DNA of 19,918 nucleotides from Hansfordia pulvinata (taxonomy: Eukaryota > Ascomycota > Sordariomycetes > Xylariales), in contig BJKQ01000053.1 of NCBI GenBank assembly GCA_006538405.1, positions 1 through 19,918 of the forward strand. Reading direction: 5' to 3'. Both the position numbers and the translations under genes were made by a program. Of this stretch, positions 9,167 to 19,099 are shown piece after piece. Position 1 is the first letter of the stretch, and each line of letters starts with the position of its first letter. Under the pieces are notes generated by a model that worked only from the letters and a program-made list of their open reading frames with translations, was not told the DNA's origin and did not search any database.

Positions 9167-12100
9167 ATGCTTTTAATTCTTATTAAAGCGCTTTAATACG
9201 ACTTCGTTTATAAGCGGTGCGAGGGCGGTTAAGGTAATAAAGATATTAATATTAATTATTTATACGTGAAATATAAGTATATTATAATATTATTAAACCT
9301 TATTAAGCTTAAAGTCGACGGGGTCCGGTAAGTACACGCTTAATTCCTTATAAATCGGCTTAACGTAAATCGGCTTAATATAAATTAACTCCTTAATTAA
9401 TAAAACAAGGCCGGCGGTTTATATAAAAATCGTGTCTTTAAAGTAAACGCGTAAAGCGTGCTGCTTAATATTAAGTAACGTAAAGTAATTCTTATAATAT
9501 TACGATTAAGAAAACATTAAGGGTTACGTTAACGTGTGTGATTAATTATAAGCGTAAAATTATAATAAAATTACTTAAAGTACGTAACGCTTTAATATAA
9601 TAATAAGCGCCTTAATATTACGTTAACTTATAATAAGCGTTAAGCGGTGTCGCGCCGTGGTATCGGCCTTAATTACTTTAAGGTTTAATTATACTTTAAG
9701 GATAAAGCGGTTATCGTAACCGTTATTACTTTTATACTTTATATCCTTTACTTAAGTAACGGCGCGATAATTAAGTTTAAGGTAAAGGCTATTAAAGAGC
9801 TTACGGTGGTTATAATTACTTTCCTTATTTAAGTTCGGGTTTTAATAATTAAAGTTATAAGCGTTATATATACTTAACTTTATAATAAATAATAAGGCGA
9901 GTGTATTCTTATAATAATTATATATTATATATTTTAAATTATAATTTAATTATATACGATTTAAGTTAAGTAAAATACTTTCCTTATATATTTCGGTTTA
10001 ACGGCCCTTTAATTCGTTATATATAACGGCCTTAATTAATTATACCTTTACCTTTATATTATTAAGGCCGTGTTATATAAAACGTGTTAAAGCGAGGGCG
10101 TTATTAAATTAATTTATATTATTATTAAAATTCTTAAAGTCAGTTTTTAAAGCGTTTACGAACTCTTTTATAACCGGGTAAGCGTTAAGTGTACGTATAT
10201 TAAGGCACACGTATATAATTTAAAATAAGTTAAAGTAAATATCCAGCGTTATAAATTTAAAAATAAAAAAGTGTTAATTTATAACGGTTATATAATTAAC
10301 GAACTTACTTAAGTCGGTTTAAAATATTATAAAAATATAAGTTCTTATAAACTCTTTATAAAACTTAACTTATATAAAGTTAAAAAGGTAAGCGAATATA
10401 ATACGAGGGTTCTTTTAAATAAATATATCTTATATAAATTATATTTTATAATAAAACTTAATATAAAGGTGACCTTTATAAGAGTCCTTACTTATATTAA
10501 TATAAAGTATAAAAGCGATATATACGGATTATAAGCGCGTGCTCGCGCGGTATTAATTTAAGGCGGGTTTATTTTTTTATAAAAAGCGCGCCCGCGTGAC
10601 GTACAGTGTAAGTAACGGCTTTATAAACTTTAATATTTATAATATATTTATACTTTTAATAAGGCTTATAATATTAAAGATTTACTTATATAGCTTATAC
10701 ACGTTAAAAAGTGAAAAAGGTTAATAATACTATTATTACGCCTTATTCGCGCCGGTTATAACTTATAAAATACAGTTAACGTTTTACGTGTTAAGATTAA
10801 AAAGCTTAATAACGTAAGCGCGGTGCTTATTAAAGAATTCAGCTTAATATTATTAAACGATATACTTTAACGTGAGTATAAATATTATATTTAATTTTTT
10901 ATTAACCTTAAGTATAAACTTAACTTACTTTAACGTTATAACCTTATTTATAATAATAACCACCCTTTAAGTAACGGTGGCGATAACGCGGAGTAAGTAA
11001 TTAACGTTAATAAACCACGCCGCGCCCGTTTAAGCGCTTATAAGGTTATATATATTTAAAATATATATAACGGTTAATATATCCTTTATTAAAGCGAGGT
11101 ATTATTAATTAAAAAACGTGTGTAAAAGTTATATTATATTAAGCTGCTTAAATTACGTTTTAAGGCCGAATCCGCGGCCGGTGTTATAAGTGCTTTTTAT
11201 ATAAGGTACTTTATAACGTTAAAGCTATATATGCTTAAACGGGATAATTAAGGTGATAAATAATTATAATAATTATTATAATATTAAGTTAATATTAAGG
11301 TGGTTTATTTATTATTTTTAATCGAAGGTTATAACGTTACTTACGCCAGGGTCGGTAAACACGTTAAGGCGTTTAATTATAATAATAAAACAACGTGTAT
11401 TAACAAGGATAAAGCGAGTAAAAAAGAGTGTAAGTATAATCGTAAAACGCTTATATATAATAAGCGAATTTATACGGACGAAACAATATTATATATATAA
11501 GCGTTCTTTAATATACTTATTAAGGTTAATACGATTAATAACGTCGTGCCGTATACACACCTTAATACGGTATCCTTATAAGTTAACCTCTTATTACCCT
11601 TTTTAAAAGTTAATATAATTAAGGAACTTATACTTTTATAATTCGAAAAAGGATATTACACGTTTCTTATTTATATAAGTATTAATATACAGGCCGCCGA
11701 GTATAAAAGTGCGGGTTATATATAACTTTAAGTTAAAGTATAAGGTTAAAAACTTAAGGTCCGAAAAACACGTGTGCTTTTTATTAAGCGTATATAATAA
11801 TTCTTTAATAATATTATATGCTTTAACTTAAAAAAGTATTAAATGTGTGTAACGCTTAAGGTCTTTAATAAAGTTTATACACTTAACGTCTTTTATAAGG
11901 TTTATTATATACTTTTAATTAATAAAGCCAGTAAATAAGTGCTTTAAGTCGCCGTTCCGGAGCTGGTTAAGGTAATTAAGCTTATATATTAATATTATAC
12001 CCTCGCGTAATTATATCTTATTAACCGTAAGGCGCGGTATATCTTTAAAGCCAAAGTCGATTTAATAACCTTTTTTATTAATGAAACGCTTATTAAGCTT

Positions 12101-13033
12101 ATTATTAAATAAGTGGTTAAACTTATTTATTACTTTAAAAAGGGGGTAACCTTATATAACGTTTTTAAAGCCGTAAGTTTATAAAAGTAAAATAAGTTCT
12201 TAAAATATATTTAAAGGCTTATTATCGTTATCGGGCTCCGTGTTATATTAATAACGAAGAGCAGCGTAAAATTTAAGTATATTCTTATATAATACGGTGT
12301 ACTCAAATACGATACGTCGGTTACTTTACGTGGCTTTAAATACGCCGGATAAAATTATCGTTTTAACGAGCGTGTACGAGTAATCTTATAAGTGTTATTA
12401 TAAGGTGTTATTAAAGTAAAATATACGTATAATTAAAAGGAGGCACTTATTAATAAATAGCTACACGAGTTAATTTAAAAGGTGTTAAGTCTCTCTTAAT
12501 CGGACTTTTATATATAAGAATATAATATAAATGTATGTCTCGCTTATATTTTTAAATTTATTAAGCTTAATATTATAACACTTATAAGGGCTAACGGTAA
12601 AGAATTATATATATAAGTTTTAAGTCACCTTAAATCCGTACGCGGGAGTATATCTTATAAAGAAGCTATTATTAATAATTATAAGGCTCTTTAAGTGCAC
12701 GATATAATTATTTATATTATATAACTTAATAACTTAAATATTAAAGCCGGACATCTTTATTTAACTTTTATAAAAGGAGAAAAGGGGTTAGTTTTTATTA
12801 AATAAAAGTTTATCTTATTAAATATTATTATTAAGCCGGTTACGACTTTAAGTGTTATTCTTTAAAAGTTAATATAAGTGGTTATTAATATTATTATAAT
12901 TAACGGCGCGCTTTAAGTGTTAAGACGTTTTATTAAGAGTTTAACCTTTTTTAATTAAGTTATTATTTATCTTAAGTGGTTTAATTAACTTTTAAGTACG
13001 CTTAATATTTAAGTGGGCTGTAATATTAAATAA
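9167..13033 (+). pseudogene. Very long RIP-killed reading frame (about 1,289 codons), family unknown
   Basis: From ATG 9167 a single plus-strand frame can be followed to TAA 13,031 without a frameshift, interrupted only by RIP-type stops (mostly TAA). Legible segments: VSRRGIGLNYFKV (about 9647-9685), YLSNGAIIKFKVKAIKELTV (about 9752-9811), HPLSNGGDNAE (10,961-10,993), NKPRRARLSAYKV (about 11,009-11,047), LRFKAESAAGVISAFYIRYF (about 11,153-11,212), EGYNVTYARVGKHVKAFNY (about 11,324-11,380), YDTSVTLRGFKYAG (about 12,308-12,349) and LSHLKSVRGSISYKEA (about 12,620-12,667). The best-preserved part, 11,300-11,502, has 66 stop-free codons. An exact 15-bp tandem duplication (9351-9365, 9366-9380; one base differs at the end) keeps the frame, giving NRLNV-NRLNI. 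I saw no helicase, reverse transcriptase, DDE or tyrosine recombinase motif. Modules at 9046-9080 and 13,082-13,125 flank it closely, giving a unit of about 4.05 kb that may be one transposable element. Confidence 0.6.
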
Positions 13034-13066
13034 TCGCTTTAAGCAGGTTAAGGGTGTGGATAAGTT

Positions 13067-13125
13067 AAAGGGAGGGGCTTTAAGAATTATCTTAATTTAA
13101 GTATTAAGACCGGGGCAGTTTTTAA
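13067..13125. repeat. Junction module copy 8 (G tract plus imperfect inverted repeat)
   Basis: GGGAGGGG (13,070-13,077) precedes AAGAATTATCTTAATTT (13,082-13,098), which is followed by ATTAAGACCGGGGCAGTTTTTAA (13,103-13,125, written here as its two halves ATTAAGACCGG and GGCAGTTTTTAA). The right half retains CA, so it is less RIP-mutated than the left, which probably read AAAAACTGTCTTAAT originally. It closes the unit holding the large relic and opens the next. Confidence 0.55.
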
Positions 13126-13139
13126 TAAGTATTTATATT

Positions 13140-15833
13140 AATCTTAATAAGGTGTAATGTTTAAAACGTATAATAAGTGTAAGTAAGGTTAAATATAGCT
13201 TATAATTACTTAATGGTTATAATAATAATACTTTTATATACGAGTAGTTCGTCGTGTTAAGCCTTTTTTAAAGGTTCGGAATGTTTTAATTAATCTTATA
13301 AGAATAAGTCGATTTCCTTATTAAAGCGATAAGGAATTTATATTTTATTTTTATATTATTAAAGTAAGGAGGTATATTTATTAATAACGTTATTATCGTT
13401 ATTTAATCGGCTGGTTCGCCGTGCGCTGCTGCTTACCCGTTAACTTACGTGTTTAATAAGACTTAAAACGTTAAGTTAAGTTTAAAATAATAATTAATAA
13501 AGGGTTAATTTAATATTAAGGATACTTTTAAGGTTAAATAGTTTATCGTTTCCGTTATCTTTATTTAAGTTTAACGCCCTTATATTAAAGTGAGTAATTT
13601 ACGGCGCGGTTAAGGGTAACGTAAGCGGAATAAGTAAGGTGGGTCTCTAAGTCGGAAAAGGGTTTTAATAAGGTGGTTACGTTATATAAATTAATACTTT
13701 AAGGTTAAGGTTACTTTTTATTTATCTTATTTATACGTGTATAAGGTTAATAAGCGTTAACGTAATTACACTTAATAAACTTTTATTTATTAATACCTTA
13801 CGGTTATCGTAATAAAAGTCGTAATCTTAACCTTTATTTATATATCCTTATTTAATTTAACCGTTATTAAGTTTATTTTTAAGATATAATATAAAGAGTA
13901 AATCTTTTAAAGGCTAGTAAATATCTTATATATACGTGTTTTCTTTTATTATATTATTAGTTTATACCTTATTATTAAGATTAAACAGGATATAAAAGCT
14001 TTTTTATATAAGTGTTAAGGTGTTTCTTATTTTATTAACGAGCGAGCCGTTATTCCCGAGGGGTGTTATACCTTTTAAGATCTTTAATATTAATCTTTTT
14101 ATTTAAGGTTAACTTTATTAAGCGGTTAATATAATAAATGCTTTCGATAATAAATAAAAGTGTTTATCTTATAATTACGCCGTTAAGGTGGTATCGGTTA
14201 TCTCGGTGTTATTAAAAGCGGTATTTATTATATTTATATTATTATTACTTATTTTAAACTTACTTTTTATTTTAAAAATAAATAATACCGTAATAAAGGT
14301 ATCGTTACTGGTAATATCGGTGTTAATGCCCGTGTTTAATAATAAGTTTAAGCTATTAATTATAATAATTTTATCTTTAAGTGTATTATAATATAGCTTA
14401 ATATTAAATATAATAAAGGGCGTAAAGAATATATTAATAAAAAGGCTTTTAAAAGGCTTAAATATAAGGTTTACGATATCTTATAATATAATTAAAAGAA
14501 CGTATAATTAATAATAAATGATTTATAAGTAAGGGTTAATTACGGCTTAATATTAAATAAGCGACTATTATAAGGTAATAAGGTTAACTTAAAAATTAAA
14601 GCGTAAGTTAAGTTATAAGGCGATTATTTTTAATATAAGGTTACCTTATTAAATAGTCTTTAAGCTATAATTTTATAGCTTAAGTTTAATATTTTTATTA
14701 TATAAATTAATAACGTTATTAATCGGAGCGCTTATTAACGGTTAAAAGTGGTCGGTGAAGGTTAAAATAAAGCTTTATTATTATTTAAACGGTGTAAAGG
14801 TGTAAGCGATCTTATACCTTTTAAGTTAATATTAACGTTATAATATAAGGGTTAAAACGGAGCTTATTAAGGTAAGGGATAATTAAAGGTTAAGTTAAGA
14901 ATTATAAGAATTAGCTTATTAATTATAAAGCTTATTATATATATTATTTAATTAATTACTGTTTAATATACGTGATCCGGTGTACGTTTTATTAATTAAT
15001 TATAGGTTTTAAACTTGAGCTTAATATTTTCGTTTTAATATAAACCAGGTCTTATTAAGGCTTATAATTATAAATAACGACTTAATGCTGCGTAAGGCGT
15101 AAGGTATATTACGTTTTAAAGCGGGAGTGGAGTCGGTTATTAATAATATTAATTTAATATAAACTTAAATACGCTTAAATTAAAGGTGTAATAATAAGGG
15201 TTAAAGTAAGTTACTTATTTTATATTAAAATATTAATTACTGCTTTTCGTTATAAGATAATCGTTACTTATTATAAGGATAATCTTATACTTAATAAGGG
15301 TAAAGGTGGTGTTAATAAGTAAAAGTGAATAAATATAATATTAAGGGTTTATTCGTTTTATAAGATACTTTATTCGCGATCTTTAATTTAAATTACACAT
15401 TTTATATTATAATTAAATTAAGCCTTATAAGTAATTTAAGCTTATTAATAAGTATAAGCCGTGTCCCTTTTTTTTTTATTATATTTAACGTTTATAATAG
15501 GTATAATAACTTAAAGTCGTCTCGTTACTTTACGGTAAGGTTATATAATTAAAATTACTTAAATCTTTAATATAAGGCTATATAAGTATATACTTATAAG
15601 GTGATATTAACCTTTAAGGTGCGAATTTTATTATATTAAAAGGCGTTTAAATGCTAACGAGTGGTATCGAGTTATTAAAAGATCTTATAACTTTCGTTAC
15701 GGACTTGATTACGTTTATATTAAGCTTATATTATACTTATTTACTTAATTAGTTTTCGTTTTATTCTTTACTTACCCTTTTATTTTATATAAATATATAT
15801 ATAACGGCTGGCCCGTTAATATTAATTAAGTGA
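13140..15833 (+). pseudogene. Long RIP-degraded reading frame (about 900 codons), family unknown
   Basis: A plus-strand frame runs from about 13,140 to TGA 15,831-15,833. It is most convincing to about 14,900 and stop-rich from 14,950 to 15,640. Segments: SAGSPCAAAYPLTYVFNKT (about 13,407-13,463), GGSLSRKRVLIRWLRYIN (about 13,638-13,691), KGRKEYINKKAFKRLKYKVY (about 14,415-14,474) and KRCKGVSDLIPFKLILTL (about 14,787-14,840). The last stretch, from ATG 15,651, reads MLTSGIELLKDLITFVTD and keeps TTG and CTA codons, so RIP there is lighter; it might be a separate small remnant. An overlapping frame at 14,188-14,391 encodes only Leu/Ile/Val-rich sequence from TTA and ATT codons and is taken as a shadow. 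I recognise no family. Modules lie at 13,082-13,125 and 16,079, giving a unit of about 3 kb. Confidence 0.45.
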
Positions 15834-16078
15834 TAAGCTTAATATTCGTGAACTTTACTTTAATTAATTAATAATATAATATTAAGTTTCTTTATAAAAG
15901 AATAAGGATTTTAAATTACTTTTTATTTTTTATAAGGATACGTAAGGTTAAATATTTAAAGGCGGGTGTTTCGTGTATTCATCGATCTCGATGACTTATA
16001 AATAACGGTCTTTTCTTAATCTGCTTAAATAATTAATATATATGTATGTTAATTATTAAAAGTGTTTATTAATCACCT
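15834..16078. other. AT-rich intergenic stretch
   Basis: No supported gene. RIP is weaker here than upstream: ATG, CAT, CTG and CAC survive at 15,960-16,080. Apart from the short hairpin at 15,979-15,994 I see only TTAATTAA-type low-complexity sequence. Confidence 0.5.
15979..15994. repeat. Perfect short hairpin (7-bp arms, 2-nt loop)
   Basis: TCATCGA and TCGATGA flank TC. The stem keeps CA and TG dinucleotides on both arms although the neighbourhood is depleted of them. Its role is unknown. Confidence 0.6.
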
Positions 16079-16211
16079 TTAAAAACTGACCCGGTTTAGT
16101 TTAATAATGTAACTTAATTATATTTAAGTATTTATTAAATGGTTTATTATTAATGTAAATTTAAGCGTTTAAAAACTATTTTAATATTATTTATATTAAG
16201 GCAGTTTTTAA
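16079..16211. mobile_element. MITE-like 133-bp element with terminal inverted repeats
   Basis: TTAAAAACTG (16,079-16,088) and CAGTTTTTAA (16,202-16,211) are exact 10-bp inverted termini. The left end continues ACCCGGTTT, as in the arm at 7011. The right end is itself half of an internal imperfect inverted repeat, with arms 16,171-16,187 and 16,193-16,209 that differ at three adjacent positions, all transitions. No coding capacity. Flanks are CCTT on the left and AAGGGG on the right, so no clear target-site duplication can be fixed. It shares its ends with the modules between the gene relics and may be their non-autonomous relative. Confidence 0.5.
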
Positions 16212-16399
16212 AAGGGGAGTTAATAAGTGATCTGCTTATTTAATAAAAGGGATTATAATATACGATTAATACGTATAAAGTGCTTAAAGACTTAATTTAA
16301 TATTAAATAAGGAATTAATATATTAATTTATTAAGTAAAAAGGGTAATATTTATTTATTAATTATATATTATACGTATATAATAATATTTATAATTACG

Positions 16400-17290
16400 T
16401 GTTAAGTGACTTTAATTTAATTAAGCTATTAAGCGCGCGTATTATATTATAAGCCTTACTCGCTTTTATAATTAATTAATAAAAGGGATCGTGTAACGGT
16501 GTTAAGATATATAATAATAACCTATTAAGGTAAATTAATAAAAGGGTGATATATCCTTTATTTACTTTTATAACTTAATAATAATAAAGGTCGCGCTGCG
16601 GTGTTAATATATATATAATTAAAATATTAAGGCGGATTAATAAAGGGGCGATATGATATTTATTTATTTTTAAAATTAAGTAATAATAAGGAATAAGTAA
16701 CGGCGCTTATATATATATAATAAAAAAGTCGAGGCGGACCGATAAGGGGGGCGATATATCCTTTATTTACTTTTACGGTTAAGTGATAATAAGGGTCGCG
16801 CCGCGGTGTTTAAATATAAATAATAAGAAAGTTAAGGTAAATTAATAAAAAGGCGATATATCTTTTATTTATTTTTACGGTTAAGTAAATAAGGGTCGTG
16901 CCGCAATATTAATATATATATAATTAAAATATTAAGGTTATTTACTTTTAAAGTTAAATAATAATAAGGAATAAGTAATAGCGCTTATATATATATAATA
17001 AAAAAGTTAAAACGGATTAATAAAAGGGTGATATATCTTTTATTTACTTTTACGGTTAAGTAATAATAAGGATCGCGTTACAGCGCTTATACGTATAAAG
17101 TTTAAAAGTAAAAGTAAATAAATAATAAAAAGTAACACGAGACTTACTTACTTTTATAATAAGGTAATAATATAAAACGTGTAACAGCGCTTATATGTAT
17201 TTAATTTAAAGTTAAGGTAAATAAATAATAAAAAGCAATATAAGCCTTACTTACTTTTATAATTAAATAATAATAAGGTTAATAACACCG
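16400..17290. repeat. Tandem satellite, 102-103 bp period, about 9 copies
   Basis: The anchor TTATTTACTTTTA (or the close variants TTATTTATTTTTA, TTACTTACTTTTA and, in the first copy, TTACTCGCTTTTA) starts at 16,456, 16,558, 16,660, 16,763, 16,865, 16,938, 17,040, 17,144 and 17,247. Spacing is 102, 102, 103, 102, 73, 102, 104 and 103; the short interval is a 29-bp deletion removing the GATTAATAAAAGGG part. A full unit carries ATTAATAAAAGGGTGATATAT, the anchor, CGGTTAAGTAATAATAAGG, a GC-rich core of the type TCGCGCCGCGGTG, and a TATATATATA run. Copies are RIP-diverged, and the last two have lost the GGGTGATATAT segment. No coding potential. Confidence 0.85.
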
Positions 17291-17397
17291 TAATTATATG
17301 CTTTAAGATATAAAAAAGAGTGATATATTAAATATAATATTATGTTAATTATATATAAGTAAGAGAGCGGGGTTAAATAAGGGCTTAAATATAGCGC

Positions 17398-17412
17398 TTA
17401 ACAGTTTTTAAC
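17398..17412. repeat. Junction-module-like arm
   Basis: TTAACAGTTTTTAACC is the inverse of TTAAAAACTGTTAA, matching the right-arm type (CAGTTTTTAA). It lies between the satellite and the unmutated island. No opposite arm was identified. Confidence 0.35.
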
Positions 17413-17461
17413 CATTTATATAAAGAATAATAAGGGCGCCGACTCGATATTAGTTATAAGA

Positions 17462-17610
17462 TAAGGAAGGTGATGTTTCTTAGCTTAAATTCAGCTTAAG
17501 ATAAGTAAACGAAGCAAAAGAATAAAAGGAGAGATGATAATGGTTTAATTGGCTGGATGTTAAAAGGTGAAGGTTTATGTGAGCAACCTTGACCCGATTT
17601 TAAAGAAGAT
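17462..17610. other. Island with little or no RIP mutation
   Basis: About 150 bp has normal numbers of CpA and TpG: TGATG, TTCAG, GCAAAAG, GATGATAATGG, TTGGCTGGATG, TGTGAGCAACCTTGACC. The flanks on both sides return to CpA-depleted DNA. No open frame of useful length exists on either strand (TAA and TGA stops in all minus frames), and it does not fold as a tRNA by eye. It contains a direct repeat AGCTTAA (17,482-17,488 and 17,492-17,498). It may be single-copy sequence, a recent insertion, or too short for RIP to target. Confidence 0.7.
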
Positions 17611-19090
17611 TATAAAACTTATTAAATATATCCTTAATTATAATATTTAACATTTTATAAGCTCTTTAATCCTTTCGTTCGCCGTTATTATTAAAAGATA
17701 TAACCTTAAAATATATATAAAAGAGTAAAGCGGTTATAAATGGTTTTATATTATTATATTAATAAAGAAAGGTATTTAACTCTTTTTTAATAAAGCACGG
17801 ATCGGTAAATAAGTCTTAAAATATAATAATATTAATTAAAAATATAATAGCTTTCGATTCGTTATACGTGTTAATAACGGTTAACGATTATATAAAAAGT
17901 TTTAATTAAAGGTAAAAGTATATAAAAGTAAGTAAAAAGGATTTAAGGTTTATAACTTTAAAAATAAAGGTGGTAATTAATTTAAAAAGCGTTTAATCGT
18001 AAAGGAAAAAAGGGGTAAAAGTGTTATATAATTAATTTTAATACTTACCTTACTTTTACTTAAACATAAAATTAATAATATTAATATAAAAAAAAAGGGT
18101 TTTAAGTTCCTTTATAATTATTATATTATTCGGTGTTTAAAGTAAGCTATTATATGTTTCTCTTTTTTTTAAAGATTAAATATGATCCTTATTACTTATA
18201 TTATTTATGGTTTAAAATGGGTTTTTAAGCGATTCCTTTATTTATATAAAGGACCTTAAGCTTATTACCTTTATTATTTTTATTTAAAGATAACTTTAAG
18301 GTAATTTCTTTTTTTAATTAATAAAAAATAATAATATAAGGTAAAGTTCCGTTTTATAAGTTATATTAACGGTTTATACACTTATTATATTAACGGTTTA
18401 TACTTAACTCTTTAATTTATAAACCAGTAATACTTAATTATATTAAGTGTTAATCACTTTAAATATATTTTAACTTAATTATATATTTAAATACGTTAAG
18501 TTAAGGAATATTAAATTTAGCTTATTTAAGTTATCGGTGTTTATATTAATTAAAAGGTTTATAACTTTTTTAATATTAACTTATTAATATAATTATTATA
18601 TACGCTTAATATTATTATTATAATTCTTTTTATTAACGGCCTTAAATTAATTAAAATTATACATGTAAAAGTTAATAATAAACTTAACGTTACGGTTATT
18701 AATAATAAGGCGTGTGTTATAACTTAATAAAGTATTATATAAAACGTAAGCGTTAACGTTACTTAAATATTAATATAAGCCGTAATTATGGATTAATAAA
18801 TATTATAAGTATTATTAATACTTAACCTTTATAATATTTTATAATATTATATTAAAAGCGTGTTATATTACGTTAAAGTATTACGTTTTAAGGTATATTA
18901 TATAAAATTATAACTTATATATTTTATATTTATAATAATATATATAATAATAATATATTTCGCTTTACTTTTTTTTACGCTTTAAGGTATTTTTTTTAAT
19001 AACACGGTTTTTATTATTTACTTTAAGCTTTAATTTATTAACCGGCTTTAATTTAAGCGGCGGCGGCGGCTTAAAGATATCGTTTTATAA
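17611..19090. other. AT-rich RIP-mutated stretch without a supported gene
   Basis: This 1.5-kb stretch is dominated by TTAATATTATTA-like sequence. I could not follow any frame with protein-like composition. Small features: poly-T runs near 18,165 and 18,975, an 18-bp direct repeat at 18,362-18,403, and a (CGG)n run at 19,057-19,070. CpA and TpG are slightly less depleted at 18,140-18,230 (TATGTTT, TATGATCC, TATGG, AATGGG), suggesting older or milder RIP. Confidence 0.5.
18362..18403. repeat. 18-bp direct repeat, 24-bp spacing
   Basis: TATATTAACGGTTTATAC occurs at 18,362-18,379 and again, identical, at 18,386-18,403 with ACTTAT between. Identical copies in heavily mutated DNA suggest a duplication later than the main RIP episode. 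Confidence 0.75.
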
Positions 19091-19099
19091 TTAATATTA

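Noticed and set aside
11300..11502. Open frame of 66 codons as an independent small gene
   Set aside because: Real coding sequence, but it is in register with the 9167-13,033 relic on both sides and starts with GTG. It is the best-preserved piece of that relic, not a separate gene.
2945..13033. Telomere-linked RecQ helicase (TLH) gene, expected at such ends
   Set aside because: I looked for RecQ features in the two largest relics. The 2945-5219 frame fits SNF2-type motifs better, and the 9167-13,033 frame shows no helicase motif by eye. A profile search on de-RIPed sequence would decide.
14188..14391. Open frame of 67 codons with a GTG start, entirely hydrophobic (possible membrane peptide)
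   Set aside because: It is made almost only of TTA, ATT, ATA and GTA codons, as any AT-rich RIP product gives, and it overlaps in another frame the longer relic at 13,140-15,833. Treated as a shadow.
71..15833. Centromeric or mitochondrial origin of the AT-rich DNA
   Set aside because: The terminal telomere repeats place it at a chromosome end. The AT bias comes specifically from CpA loss with CpG kept, which neither origin explains.
17462..17610. tRNA or other RNA gene in the unmutated island
   Set aside because: No cloverleaf with consistent arms or TTC-loop sequence could be drawn, and no internal promoter boxes were evident.
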